Assembly (NCBI GenBank): GCA_032622095.1 | Contig: CP136068.1 | Location: 53,314,443-53,378,442, forward strand | Source: Siphonodentalium dalli | Taxonomy: Eukaryota; Mollusca; Scaphopoda; Gadilida; Siphonodentaliidae | DNA length: 64,000 bases | Direction of reading: 5' to 3' | Shown: one piece after another, positions 38,291-50,787 of the stretch | Layout: each line of letters begins with the position of its first letter | Numbering within the stretch: the stretch's first letter is position 1 | Notes under the pieces: generated by a model | Databases searched by the model: none | What the model was told of the DNA's origin: nothing | The model's input: the letters and a program-made list of their open reading frames with translations, nothing else | Position numbers and translations under genes: made by a program

Positions 38291-39239
38291 CATGCAGACG
38301 GTATGCTATCGTATATATACTTATATCATATAGGGCCTATGCACCGGATATACTTTTAAATTCAAGTCATAGAAATCATCACTTCAAAGACAAAACATTG
38401 GTCTTTTTTCCTCCAATACCGTGGCGCGGTATCGTCATTACGTGGATTCATTCATATTACTTGGTAAGTTGGAAGAAAGAGTTTGAAGCGCTATGTCGAC
38501 AAGTTCGTTCGAATCATAATTCATATTACGCGCGGGTGCCATATTGATGATATCCCTCATCCGACATGTGCAAGATTGTTTTCTCGTAAGTCAAGAGTTT
38601 AATAGAGAAGCATGTACGCCTATTTGTCGTACAATGCATTCTAAAGCTATATCGACACGAAATTGTCATAATACAATAATCATTGAGCTGACATAATTCA
38701 ACATATCACAACGTGTTGTTTAATTGATAGCATCAATTTAATGAATTGAATTGTTTATTAGATCGTAGTGTATGTACTTTATTTCAGACACGAGGTCCAT
38801 ATATAAGTTATAAATAATAAATAAACAATTAAAAACAAAATTAAGCACGTAAGATGCATGCAGTTCCACAAACACGATCACATCTTGCAACATAAAATTT
38901 ACGCACTAATGCGTTCGTATGCCATCCAGAAAAGTGTCCAGCAGTCCAACTGAACTTGATACATCTACTCTAAATGAAGAATAGCTGTCATGTTTCGTCA
39001 CTAATTTATGGCAGTTCACAACAACTGTATTAAATTCATCCCGGACATAAGTCAACAAGAAAACCATAGTCAGAAATGGTAACGCCACCAAGATCGTATT
39101 ATTAGCCATAAATATAAATAATAATACAATTATTCTATAAACTAGCTTTCAAATTTTATGCGGGAAATTTGCGTACTTCCATATTTCAAGTTTTCCCGTT
39201 TCTCGTGGCATACATTACTTTCATCAAACTGTCTTCTTT
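38291..39239. other. Intergenic sequence without supported gene
   Basis: Holds one minus-strand frame of 67 codons (38906-39109) starting with a hydrophobic stretch (ILVALPFLTMVFLLTYV). No homology recognised, so it is not called a gene. Confidence 0.35.
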
Positions 39240-39249
39240 ATTACACAAG

Positions 39250-39845
39250 CTGATAGGCCCGACTTCACCCGGGCTGTTTCCCATCTGCTTTCCGGTGAAA
39301 GGTGCGATTTGACCTTCAATTGACTATTTCGAAAGTCAAGGTCAGGTCAGGGTCATGATTTGTCCAGTCCAAAACACCCCCACCCGTAGAAAACTACCCA
39401 TAGGTATCAAATTTCGTCGAAATCCGTCCGTTTTACCCAACTTGACCTTTAATTAACAATTTTGAAGGTCAAGGTAAGGTCAGAGTCATGATTTGACCCG
39501 TCCAAAACACCCCCCCCGACAAAAGTACCCATAGGTATCAAATTTCGTCGAAATCTATCCGTTTTATCCGAGTTGACATTTGATTGGCCATATTGAAGGT
39601 CAAGGTCAGGCCGAGGTCACGATTTGACCCGTTCAAAACTCTCCTCGGACCAAAGTATCCCTAGGTATCAAATTTCGCCGAAATTTGTCCGTTTTACCCA
39701 AATTGACCTTGCATTGACAGTTTTAAAGGTCAAGGTCAGGTCGGGGTCACGATTTGACCCGTTCAAAACACTTCCCGGACACAAATACCCATAGGTATCA
39801 AATTACGTTGAAATCTATGGAAAGCCGAGGAGGACATGTTGGTTG
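39250..39845. repeat. Dispersed ~120-bp repeat array, orientation 2
   Basis: Four to five diverged units with AAGGTCAAGGTCAGGTCGGG, CATAGGTATCAAATTTCGTC and AAATCCGTCCGTTTTACCC. It is the reverse complement of the family at 27480-27945. Confidence 0.8.
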
Positions 39846-40259
39846 CTAATTGCTAGATATACGACGCGGTATTTTGAAGGTGTTTCAAACTAGGAGATAG
39901 AAGTATTCTGCCTTTCAAATGGTGATGAATTATAGTAGTTTATTCAAATTTTATGGCATAAATTGTTATTAAAACCGTATATACTATAAAAAATTAATGA
40001 CTCGAAAATTAAGTGGGCCTTTAAACAAAGTCACAATTGCATTTAGGCTCATCTCATACTCGTCCATTCAGCGATATTCTACTGCGCAGTTTGTTATAGC
40101 CTCCAGTATTTATTGAGCGTTATACCCCCAACTGTTATAATTCGCCTTTAGCAGGCGTACTCTTGCCTCAGATTATTGAGATATTAGGTCACACATAATC
40201 ACATTAAATCGCATCGTAACATAGCAATTGTGTGGGCTCCTTGGCGTGAATATGTAATG

Positions 40260-41045
40260 AGAAATAAGGTCATACGTAATGACATTAAACTCAAGAAAAC
40301 CCTCGAAAACAAAACAAAATCACATTTAATGTTTTACGTTATTTCCTTCATAAAAAGAATCTTCGTGATAATGAACCCTCTCGTTACTTTAGAATATAGA
40401 ATTAACCTTAAAATAAAAAAAATCTTTGGAACACAGAACCTTCGGAATAACGAACCTTCGGATTGGTGAACCTTCGGAATAGCGAACATTCAGAGAAATT
40501 TCGGAATAGTGGACGTTCGGGATAGTGAACCTTCGGAATAGAGCCATGCCCCCCAATATTCATATTATATGCCCAGAGTTCAGAGGTATGGACCCATAAA
40601 ATTCTAAACTTGGCCCTTAAAATAATGAACTCCAAATTGGAGCACACACAGAACACCACTTAAGTCAACTGAACCTATGTCATGTCCCAATGCGGGAGGG
40701 TCCATATATACCACAACATTCATAGTATATGCCAAGAATTCAAAGGTATGGGCCCACGTAATGACATAAAATCTCAAGAAAACCAGCGAAAACAAAATAA
40801 AATCACATTTAATGTTCTAAGTTAAGTTATTTCCTCCTGTATCTGTATCGGTGTGCGCGCATGATCAGTTCGGATGTGAGCGCACACTCCATATAAAGAA
40901 TCTTTGTGAAAATGAACCCTCTCAAATTAGTCTCAATACTTTAAAATATAGAATTAACCTAAAAATAACAAAAACCTTCGGAATAGAGAACCTTCGGAAT
41001 AGCGGACCTTCGGGATAGCAAACCTTCATAATAGAACCATGTCCC
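40260..41045. repeat. Direct duplication with CTTCGGAATAG minisatellite
   Basis: Two diverged copies (about 40260-40560 and 40755-41045) share ACGTAATGACAT, AAAATCACATTTAATGTT and TAGAATTAACCT, each followed by short repeats of CCTTCGGAATAGCGAA. Confidence 0.75.
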
Positions 41046-41216
41046 CACAATTACACCGGTGACGTAAACACATGTGCCAATCTTAGTTGTACTCTCGTAA
41101 TTATCGGTACGATGAAACGGTGACGGAATCTGACGAGGTTTGCCGAATGTACAATCACCCAGTGAATTATCGATCGACCATGCGACTCAAAAAAACCAAA
41201 AGCTATAAACACCACA

Positions 41217-42118
41217 CTACGGTGGCGTAACAACATTTTTCACAGTGGTATCTGGCGTTAATCGGGAAAGAAATATTGAGAAGGTGGAGTGTGATTTCGC
41301 CGTCTTCAAATTGGCTGACTGTCTTCGCGATGATCCAATAACAAGGCTTCGTCTTGTCCTTGATGACCGTGAGTTTCTGTTGTCTGGCAGAGAGTTTCGT
41401 TCAGACATAACAGGTGTTTTCAAGACCTCAGCATACGTTGTCTTACTTCTACTCTTCGTAGTTGACCACTCGATCATTCTCTGTGCTATTTACCGATGTA
41501 CATAATCCTTTCTGTCGCGTCTCCTCAGATGATATGGAAGTCACATTTTCACGGCGTGTAGGCCTACAATGTCATCGCTCCTGGTTGGATTGCAACAGAT
41601 CTGATCTGTTGCAATCCAACCAGGAGCGATAAATTTGGTTTTCCATTTACTCTCGTTATTAGAGACAGTCACTGGCATTTGCATTCCCTCTGCATTATTA
41701 GATTGATTGTTGTGATTATTCATTGGCATATTTGAAACATTATTGCGGTTTGATTCTAGTTCCTTTGCTGGTACGTCGACTTGCGTGTATCTCTCATCTC
41801 GCACAACACCACCACTACTCATATTTATCGTATTCGAAAGTACATCATTCGCACCTGGAATAGTCTTATTGAGGAGTCTCTCCAGTGAATCAATTTGTGT
41901 TTCATTCTATTTATCTCTGTTGATTAGCGACAAACACCACGATCAATCATGTTAATTGGCGGCAATTTTGACAGATCCCTTGCAACGAATATCGGTAAAT
42001 CAACACTAGGTATATGATGGATCATCTCGATAATACATTGCATGTTCACGACACTATCATTTCCTCTATCGGTGCGATGTCTGAGAACCTCATCATTAGT
42101 AATAATAATAATCATCAT
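41217..42118 (-). pseudogene. Remnant of a LINE ORF1-like protein
   Basis: Three minus-strand open pieces read in order from 42118: a stretch with LPIFVARDLSKLPPI, then a low-complexity N/Q/S-rich piece (41541-41822), then a basic piece ending STFSIFLSRLTPDTTVKNV (41217-41477). The first and last motifs resemble ORF1 proteins of invertebrate LINEs, where an N-terminal domain is followed by an RRM-like end. The frame is broken between pieces, and a perfect palindrome interrupts it at 41574-41630. Family assignment is from memory of such proteins and is moderate at best. Confidence 0.5.
41574..41630. repeat. Perfect 57-nt palindrome
   Basis: Two 28-nt arms, ATCGCTCCTGGTTGGATTGC + AACAGATC and its exact complement, separated by a single T. 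It lies in the LINE ORF1 remnant. The right arm continues into the ORF1 sequence, the left arm does not. Confidence 0.95.
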
Positions 42119-44339
42119 TGCATTTAGCTATATGTAGTTAATTAGATGAGAATAAGAAACAGACACGAGTGACAGTGAAGTATGAGTATCTAGATGAGTG
42201 AAAGGTTTTTTATATATAAAAGGTTGGAAAGGATACGTTTTAGTAACCCATTAAAAGAGTATTATGTGCAACAATAATGGTTATTATATTATTTATCTAA
42301 GGTATGGTCACAATAAAATATCAACTATTCGTTAATTATGAGTTTGTCCACCAATCTGATTAAGATATATCCTAATATTTGACACTTACGACTGTTATAA
42401 TCATCAAAAGAAGTCGTAAACGTCCAGATACAAAATAAGTTATTTCCCGACAAGTCTACTTTGGTGGGCCAATATGAAGTAAATGGTTAAATCAAATTCA
42501 ATATTCAAATAGCAAAGTGGGTTAATGCGTTAATTGTTGAATATTTTTGCACTAGATTTCGGTTAAATAGTTTTTGAAGGGAAAAGGGGGGAACATTGTC
42601 TTACCGGTATAGGCCCTACATAAAAATGATGATGTTAACGAAGTGAATGTATGACACAACATATGGGGTGTGGTTAAATTTACATTTTGTTTGTGTCGAA
42701 ACTTCTGCTGTAATGAGGGCCCCTCCCCCTCCCCCTTGAGTCCGGATTCCAGTTTTAAAATGACACTGGAATCCGGAATCCAGATTCAAATTGACCCTGG
42801 AATCCGGAATCCAGTTTAAGAAACAAATACCGATTTCACGTCCAGTTTACATGATATTATAGATTAGTTTTGTGATACCCATAATATATGAGCAGGTCCC
42901 ACATATAAAGGCACCCCCGTCTTGAACCCCGGTAGTGGAAACTTCACTAATGAGGTCCAGAGCAGTCTACCTTGCGGCAGTTTACAAAATGTTAGGATAA
43001 GAGTAACAAAGGTATAGAATATGCGTCTAGACTTCCTTGGATTAACCGATCTTTATCACATTCCCGCGTGTAAAAACTAATAAATTAAACGCTCTTTATA
43101 TGGGCGTGATATATTGACCCAGAATTAATACCCCGATGTGGTAACACATGTAAAACCCTCGGGTGGACCCCAAACTCGAAACCAACCTGCACCGGATCAG
43201 TAATCCCAGTAAAACCAGTTTGGACTTACCAATGCCCTTACATGGGGACGCACATGGAAGGAAATCCCAACAAAAAAGGGGGACCCTATTCTATAGCGGA
43301 AATTGGCCGGCGGTCACCGAACACGTGGTCTCGGCATGCACTCTATGTTAGAAAACCCAAATACTAAATTAAGTATAGAAAGTTGATACGTATCTTAAGC
43401 CACCACACATAAACCAATACCGAATGATGGATGGACAGACGATCGGACAGATCAATAACATAATGCGCACGCTCCACTAGAAATCATGGATTAATCGATG
43501 ATTACATATTGATTTTGATATATAAATATATGCATGTAGCACGGGAGTTGGAGCTCCCGATAATATGTATATATCCACTGGTAGTCAAACAATACACATC
43601 CATGTATTTGCATGCGTGTATATGGCCGCTTTGGGTCCCAGATAATAATATTAACAATCATGCTTAACACATCGCATGTAAACCGCCAAATAAACGCCAT
43701 TTGAATTAATGTGTTTGATGATATAGCTAAGTGTCAGAGAGTAAACAGTTCTACATATAGCATGGTTGAAATCCACACACTATCCTGGCAAGGTTATATT
43801 GTTTTAACTAGCCATCGGAGGTACCGTTGTTTATATGTTGATGGTAGCCCAATATAACATACACATTTTTGAATTGTGGGTTAAGTTTATGCCCACAGCG
43901 CATTTTCACGGAAATATAATTGGCAGTCCATCATCCAAATTGTTTTGCTATGTCTTTGGGGCCATTTTTTAGATATGTTGCCGCAAATAATGACCGGAAA
44001 GATAAAGAGCACCGTATACAAACTAATATATACGGACTAAGTCCTATAAGAGTGTGCATCAGATTGGATCCCATATAAATTTAAATTCATGATATTATGA
44101 TCTATTATGACCAAATGAGGAACCAAATCGCAATATTTCACCCGAAATGGAATCCGTTTATATAAATACATGAATCCGGAATCCAGCTTAATTTGTGTCT
44201 TGAATCCGGCGTACGGGTCCAAAATGGGTCGAATCCGGCGTACGAAAAGGGTGGGGAAGGGGCCCTCTGTAATGGTATTGATGTGTCAAATTGAACGATA
44301 TGCGAGTTGATGAATGGATCATGTCAGCAGCACCTATAG
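42119..44339. other. Intergenic sequence without supported gene
   Basis: About 2.2 kb. The only notable items are short repeats of GGAATCCGGAATCCAG at 42735-42830 with related words near 44165-44245. No gene or mobile element with ends recognised. Confidence 0.4.
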
Positions 44340-44700
44340 AATAATACAATTATGTAGGAATAAACATGAACAATGCACAACTGAGAGCAATATAATCTGT
44401 AATTACATGCTTGTGTATATTAGGCTTTTGGAACTCACATTTTACCTCTGTCCTTTAATATTGCATCTGGGAACTTAGTTACAACTGTGCATATATCTTT
44501 CTCATTACAACTTAATTATAAATATCTTAAGTTTCTCGTTTTCTGGTAAGAAATAGAATCTATCAATAAAACTATTTAAAGCATCAAACATAACTGCTCT
44601 TGGTGAATTATACTTCTTACAATAATATATATGAGGTTAGCCTCATCTTCAATGCTGTTAGAGATATTACATTATTAATATATTTATTATATTTAAATAT
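44340..44700 (-). pseudogene. LINE C-terminal/3' UTR fragment, inverted copy
   Basis: Reads on the minus strand as a close copy of about 36340-36640: TTCACCAAGAGCAGTTATGT, TTTAAATAGTTTTATTGATA and GACAGAGGTAAAAT match there with few differences. It carries a few extra bases that break the frame. Confidence 0.75.
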
Positions 44701-44719
44701 ACGTAGGCTATGCATGCTA

Positions 44720-45070
44720 TACGTGCCTGGCAAATTAAGAAGGCACACAGTTTCTATCCATAAAAGTCAACAAACAAAAACAAAAAAACAACAACAACAA
44801 AAGCTAGTTAAACAACATAGAGAGTTAATTCAGCCATGAACGTAGTGTGTATGCCTAGTAGTGCCTACCATTCTGGAAGCAGCAATCTGCGAAAGCCGTC
44901 ATGTTGAACAAATAGAGAGTCGTTGCAATTTTCAAGAGCGGTAAATGCAGTACTTACGGTACTTGGTAAGATTTCTCCCTTTGTCAAAGGCTGTGTAGCC
45001 TACTATTCTTCGCATTCTGGAAGTCTACACAATCCCTATTTTTGGTGAGAGTGACCCGTTCAACCGTAGG
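44720..45070. repeat. Dispersed repeat just upstream of the GALNT gene
   Basis: Copy of the family at 38040-38290, same orientation, with an extra A/C-rich insert (CAACAAACAAAAACAAAAAA). It ends about 290 bp before the GALNT start codon. Confidence 0.65.
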
Positions 45071-45361
45071 CCCATAGTAATTATTTAATGTGCAGTCTAC
45101 GTGTATAGTCTGTATATGAGAGGCCGGCCGTTTTAGCGGTCATTTTGTAATAAATACGCCCACAGCTGCGGATTCGATAGCCCATTGCGATGCACCCCAG
45201 CCCAATATTTTTCATGCCACGTCTCACCTGCCAGGTGTATCCCAAATTGGGTGACATGACGTCAACAAGGATTTCCCACCGAGATGATGGAGGACAGATA
45301 ACACGACTCAGTTGTTGTAGTTGTAATGAAGGCATTTAGGGGTGGTTAGACCGGAACAAAA
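45071..45361 (+). promoter_or_regulatory. Immediate 5' region of the GALNT gene
   Basis: Non-repetitive sequence between the repeat ending near 45070 and the ATG, probably 5' UTR with promoter. It includes an in-frame TAG at 45347 that fixes the start codon. No TATA box is obvious; core elements cannot be assigned. Confidence 0.3.
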
Positions 45362-45756
45362 ATGTTTTGGCGCTTATTTCGAAGACATCGATTATCCATC
45401 AAAACTTTAGTGGTGTTTTTGCTCGTGATCGGCATCATATATTATTTTTCTGAGCGGCTAAACTATGCCAACGGATCTGAATCTCAGTCGCACCAGCGAG
45501 AATCTGGCAATAATGAGAGGTTATCTCATTTGTCTGCACTCGGTGATAAGCATTTTGAACTGCGTATGAAACGTTATAGAGACTATCAGAAATCACAAGA
45601 CGCCAGGACGGGTCCTGGCGAAAAAGGACAGGCTTTAATATTACATGGAGAAGAAAAAGAAAAGGGGGAGGAACTCTACAAAAAAGAAGCTTTCAACATT
45701 GTTGCCAGTGATAAAATATCATTGGAAAGGTCTGTTCCTGATGTCCGAGACCCGCA
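45362..45756 (+). CDS. Polypeptide GalNAc-transferase, exon 1 (cytosolic tail, membrane anchor, stem)
   Basis: First coding exon of a type II Golgi glycosyltransferase that adds GalNAc from UDP-GalNAc to Ser/Thr of secreted proteins (mucin-type O-glycosylation, GT27). The ATG is the first Met after an in-frame TAG at 45347-45349, with A at -3. Residues 1-14 are basic (MFWRLFRRHRLSIK), residues 15-29 form one hydrophobic anchor (TLVVFLLVIGIIYYF), and a charged stem follows. The end (EAFNIVASDKISLERSVPDV) is the conserved F-N-x-x-x-S-D-x-I-x-L-x-R-x-x-P-D family signature at the start of the catalytic unit. Donor GCA|GTAAGT leaves phase 2. Subfamily is not assigned. Intron 1 (45757-50787) holds a hAT element, a MITE and other repeats. 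Confidence 0.92.
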
Positions 45757-46042
45757 GTAAGTTTCTTTTAATGATTCCTATTCATATTCCGTATGTATAA
45801 ATGTATTAGAACCTGCGTTCTTGGGGTCAGAGTCGGCCCCCTTTTGTGGAGAACCTTTTGAGGAGATCCCCGAATTCGCAGAGATCCTTTAAAAATCACA
45901 AATGAAAGAGATGACTTTTATAAAGGGAGGAACGAGCGTGTTCTGTATATAGGTCTAGTCATCGAGAATATACGTCAATGGTCTATTCAACATGCAGGAT
46001 ACACAACGTACCCTCATAAAACCTTAACTTAAAACTAAAACA

Positions 46043-47407
46043 TTAAAGGTACCCACTCAATCCGATAAAACTCCTCTCAGTCTCAATTACTATTTCAATG
46101 GCTTCGGGGGTCAAAAATATTTGATTCGAGTCGAGGAAGTCACCCATCAAAGCTCAGATTTGTTAGATATCGATTTTAGAAATCTATTATTTTTCATTAT
46201 CGGGAATACTATCTGGCCCAGAACTCAGTCAAAATTGCGTTAAAATTACCACTTGATTTTAGAGTTATCCATCCTTGTCTGTTTGAATAGATTTGGAGTA
46301 CACATCCAGAGCAGATTACGGTAGAGGTGCCACGATTATTGATTTTGATAATCGATAATCGGTTGTCAATAATCGACTATAATCGATTAATCGTACCTAA
46401 TAACTTCAGTGGAAGATTTCCGTAATATGGCCTATTGGCTGGGGGCTGGTTAAATGCACTGTCGCTGATTGTGGCATCGGCTGATGTAATTTTTTACATT
46501 AATAAAGTGCATCATAAACCACTGTTAATGACCAATGAACACAATGTATTGAATACCACCACAGTTCTCGGCGATGTTATGATTATAATATTTGTGAGTT
46601 CATTTGAACGAACGTTGCGATTGATTTCAGTTATGAATAGCCAAACATACAAACAATATAAAAGTAGGAAAGTTAGAAACTATAAGTTTCATCAAACATC
46701 CAGTGCGTGGTTAACAATCACAAACGTGTGCCCCCACCCGCAAATTACAGGACTTAGAACAAGTTAAGTATGATACACGATAACCTGTATTAGTAACATC
46801 TAAGGTGACAGTCGGCACATTTCAAAGCCATAGTGCCACCTGTCAAGTTTAAATTTATATACAACGACGTCACCATAAGTTCAAAGCTGCAGTGCCACCG
46901 ATTTGTAGAATATACAATGGGCCGAAGAGTAACCATGTCGCATCATCAAATGAACTGCCGAGTGTTTGCAACATAAGTTAGTAGTACTCATGTTGTCGGA
47001 ATCTCTTTGATTAAATTGATGTTGTTAACCCTTCGGTTGTAGATTAAACTGTGTAAAAGAAACACCGTATTCAATAATACCTGGCATTTTCCAACATCTG
47101 AAATAAATAACGCAGATTAATCGACTTATGGCAATGGTAATCGATTATCGGCTTTATCAACGGTTCATCGATTATACGATTAATCGTGGCACCCCTAGAT
47201 TACGGCAGTTATTAGTACTCATCTCGAGAACATAACAAATTTCAAAAATCTAATAACTCTGAGCTTTGTTTGATGGGTTCCTCGACTCGAATCAAATATT
47301 TTTTACCCCCAAAGCCAAAGAAATAGTAATATAGGACGCTCTGATCGGATTGTTGTTGTTGGAATCTGTTGAGATGGGGACCCTCTTTACGGATTGAGTA
47401 CCTTTAA
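46043..47407. mobile_element. Fold-back element in GALNT intron 1, split by a hAT
   Basis: Left end TTAAAGGTACCCACTCAATC and right end GGATTGAGTACCTTTAA are inverted copies, and the similarity extends about 160 bp inward (TTTGATTCGAGTCGAGGAAG versus its complement). The family is the one at 200-640 and 34210-34440. The hAT element 46322-47197 sits in the middle. Confidence 0.75.
46322..47197. mobile_element. Non-autonomous hAT-like element, 876 bp
   Basis: Ends TAGAGGTGCCACGATTA and the complement of TAGGGGTGCCACGATTA (16 of 17 bases), flanked by an exact 8-bp duplication GATTACGG at 46314-46321 and 47198-47205. Eight-bp target duplications and TA(G)G-type ends are characteristic of the hAT superfamily. 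Subterminal AATCGAT repeats are present on both sides. A 110-codon frame inside (46435-46767) has no recognised transposase motif. Confidence 0.9.
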
Positions 47408-47419
47408 ACTAAAAAGTCA

Positions 47420-47989
47420 ATATAGTCTTGCCTAATGGCATCGATTGAATATACTACCAGGTCAACGGGCTCCGTTACTGGACATAAAGTCCCAAAATAT
47501 TGCGAGTTGAGGGGACCAGAGGGGTACTAGTACCTCCCTTTAGGTAGCAATACACAATTTCCAGCAATTATGGCCAACCTGAGAGGGGTGCTGGATTTCA
47601 AATCTATGCTGAGCCATTATCTTTGGCATATGTAACATATGTAGATCCCATGAAGCATGTTTTATTTTCGACAGAAATGTTAGGTGTAGACAAATATCTG
47701 TACTTGACTCAAATTAACCATTTTCAACACAAAAACACAGAACATGACAGTTAATACATGTTTACAAGCTTCTTTCACATGGAGCTTTGTTAGAACTAAG
47801 AACTATTTGAAATAGAAAAAAAGTTATGCCAGCTATACCATAGTAGAGTAATTTAAAAAAAAACATCCTGCAAGCGATGACAGAATTCAGGGGAGAGAAA
47901 TCGGGCTATTTTTATGTTTACCCGTACCACAGTATGGTAAACATACTGTCAACATCCGGATTGACCACTCGTCGTGACATCGTCCATCT
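47420..47989. other. Intronic sequence without recognisable feature
   Basis: Part of GALNT intron 1; nothing beyond low-complexity AT stretches was recognised. Confidence 0.4.
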
Positions 47990-48780
47990 GTCTGTCCGTC
48001 TGTCTGTAGACACTTTACGTATAATGCGATAACTGAAATATTTTCTATCTGATCGGAACCAAATTTGGTATGTGAGTTTTTCAGCTCAAAATACAGATCG
48101 AATTCGAATATGGGTTTGATCCGAGTTTGTTTTACGGAGTTATGGCCCCTTTTCGACTTAGAATTCATGGATGCTATGACAGCCCTGGGAATTAAGGAAA
48201 ATTTGCCTAGGCAATATTTTTGCCTAGGTGAAAGAAATCGGCCTAGGTAAAAACAGATTTTACCTAGGCAACTTTGCAACAATATTGCCATCTCAAATCA
48301 ATATGATTCAATAATAACCTGAAATGCTTAGTTATTTTGGAGAACATTTCCAGGCCACTACTCATCATATATATACATTCCACAAATCATCTCCAAAACT
48401 AGTGCCCTTATAGGTAGCTAGTTAATGGCCCAGTGCCATGGAAACAATTTTAGGACAATATATGTAAAGAGTGATTTAAGGAAGTCATTTTGGCTAAAGA
48501 GGTTCTATTTCTGATAGACACAAATCAATTTTAGAAACCCAATGAACTTGTTTTACCTAGGCAATATAATTTCCTAGGCAAACTGATTTTGCCTCTGCTT
48601 TTACCTAGGAATTGCCTATTGCCTAGTCTAATTCCCAGGGCTGTATGATAACTAAAAAAACATTATTTGATCGGAACCAAATATGGTATGTGAGTTTCTC
48701 AGCCCAAAATACAGATCGAGTTTGAATATGGGTTTAATCCGATTTATTTTAAAGGAGTTATGACCCTTTTTTTTTAAATA
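47990..48780. repeat. Dispersed GGATGATAACTT-type repeat, split by a MITE
   Basis: Words CAAATTTGGTATGTGAGTTT, ACAGATCGAATTCGAATATG and GGAGTTATGGCCCC belong to the family abundant at 55440-58870 and 61500-61980. The MITE 48180-48643 interrupts it. Confidence 0.7.
48180..48643. mobile_element. 464-bp MITE with CCTAGG-rich interior
   Basis: Perfect 15-bp inverted ends CAGCCCTGGGAATTA, flanked by TATGA at 48175-48179 and 48644-48648. Near both ends are multiple TTGCCTAGGCAA-like palindromic words. No coding capacity. CAG-type ends suit a hAT-like MITE, but the duplication seen is 5 bp and not 8. Confidence 0.8.
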
Positions 48781-50669
48781 ATTCGAATAAAAAAAAAAAT
48801 TTAAATAGAATTTTTTTAGAAATTGAACTCCTTGCTTAATATAATTTTTTGTTTTAATTTTTATAATAATACAAAAAATTTAAATAATAAAAACAAAATT
48901 GTCATTGACACTTCATTCGTTTTAGTTTTATACCATTAATTTAATAGGTGTGATATCCTGTTTTGAAAATATGAAGATTTTATTGCAATAGTGACATGTA
49001 ATATAATGATATCAATAAATTACAATGTGAACATCCAATATCCAGAATATATGAGAGTACATTTTATAGATGGTGTCATTCCAAGTGAAATCTTGTTATT
49101 AATTGAGTAATGACATTACCAGGTATGGTACATAGCTGTGGGGTTTGGTTAGATGAAGTCAAAGATAAACAACAATTGTTGCTGGCTAATTGTTTATCTT
49201 ATCTGTCAAATTTGATTATTTGATTAATGGCAGCATGAGTCTCTTGTTTCTCTGTTTTTTTGAATTTCATTACAGGGTGTGATATGGGACCCTCACCTAC
49301 ATGTATATCAGTGTCTTCTATATTCCAATGATATGCTTATAAAATAATAAACCCTTTCCAAGCTTCCCATAGACACATGCTATAATGTACATGGACTCTT
49401 CCTCATATTTCTTATGTGTTGTTATCTTTGCACACTATTCACTTCTATCAATTTTGTATATTGACTGATTAATTGATTTTTGAAAAATATATTAACCCTT
49501 CAGACACATGCATTCAATTTGAAATTAATATAATTGCTGATAGCAAATATGATTTATCTATGCAATGTGTAACAGGCAGATAAATCTACATGACTCTTGC
49601 AGGTGATGCCTTGTTTTGAAAATCAAGATGGCAGATGTTGTTAATATTTCTAGAAACCTTATTTTCCCTTTTGTTCATATTGTTATGGTTGATTGAATTT
49701 TAGGGGCCACAGAGAGCTTAAAAGATTAACATTGAAGGTTATGGATTTTAGTGTCAAAGCTACAACATGTACTTGTAAAACATTGTAATGTGTGAAGCCA
49801 TTTTATTGAGGACTACTGAGGGTACTTTCTTTTATATGAACTATGGTAGTCTGTTTCGATTTAGGGGTCGTACGGACAAGCATCCTCATCATATAATTAT
49901 ATTTAGATAACACTTTTGTATTGTATAAACATAAACTACATATATTTTTGAAAACCATCCACCCCTGTTATGAAACACTTGATCTTGCATGTACCTGACA
50001 ATATAAGCATTCCTTTAATACACATGTCAGATCTGATCTTATCTGTCCATGTTTGATAAACTAATAACAACTTGGGAGAATTGGGGGGGGGGGGATTAAA
50101 GTACAATTTAAATATGAGATGGAATCCCATAAATGTACAATGTATGTTGTTTTAAGCAGTCTGGCTTGTCAACAAGTTATAATTTCTCTTTAGAAGTGAA
50201 TGAATTTTGAATATCTGGCAAGTCAAAAGTGGCAGAGATATTAAGGGTTTATCACTTTTGCTTCCAATGAGTTAACTCAAACTCGTAAACATATCATCCG
50301 AAATCAGTAAACTGTTGGATCTCACAGTGAGAGGTCCTTGGGTGAATAGGGACATACTTATGAGATTTAAAACTACTCCTCCCCCACCCCAAATACTTGA
50401 ACCCCTTTGTAAGACAAATTATTTGAGCTTTTGATTTCAAGTTGGGTACCGTACTGATATGGATTCCTGTGATTATATTTTAGACAAATTATCAGTTATA
50501 GCTAATTGCTATCGCCAAGGCATGGGTTAAACATCTGCCGATCGTGATCGGCCTCTTGTTATACAGTACCTGGATTTGGAATAAAACGTGATATCAGGCA
50601 AATATATCCCGCCAGGAATCCATATTATGGGAGAGCTTTCCGATGAATGGCAACAAGCCATATTTCCGA
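48781..50669. other. GALNT intron 1 sequence without recognisable feature
   Basis: About 1.9 kb of AT-rich intron. A G-run (50086-50095) and low-complexity stretches are present; no exon or element with ends was found. Confidence 0.4.
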
Positions 50670-50737
50670 CTAAATCCTGAAAAGTTACCCATAATTCTGC
50701 TGTGGTTAAGGAGTCGATTATTTAGGGCATTACTGTA
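50670..50737 (+). repeat. 68-bp direct repeat left of GALNT exon 2
   Basis: Matches 51013-51080 at 66 of 68 positions (both start CTAAATCCTGAAAAGTTACC and end GGGCATTACTGTA). Confidence 0.93.
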
Positions 50738-50787
50738 TATGATTGTAACAGTGTATATGAAGATGTGTTTACTTATTAAACTTTCAG

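Noticed and set aside
38906..39109. 67-codon minus-strand frame with an N-terminal hydrophobic stretch
   Set aside because: Single short frame in repeat-rich DNA without homology or transcript signals; kept only as a note.
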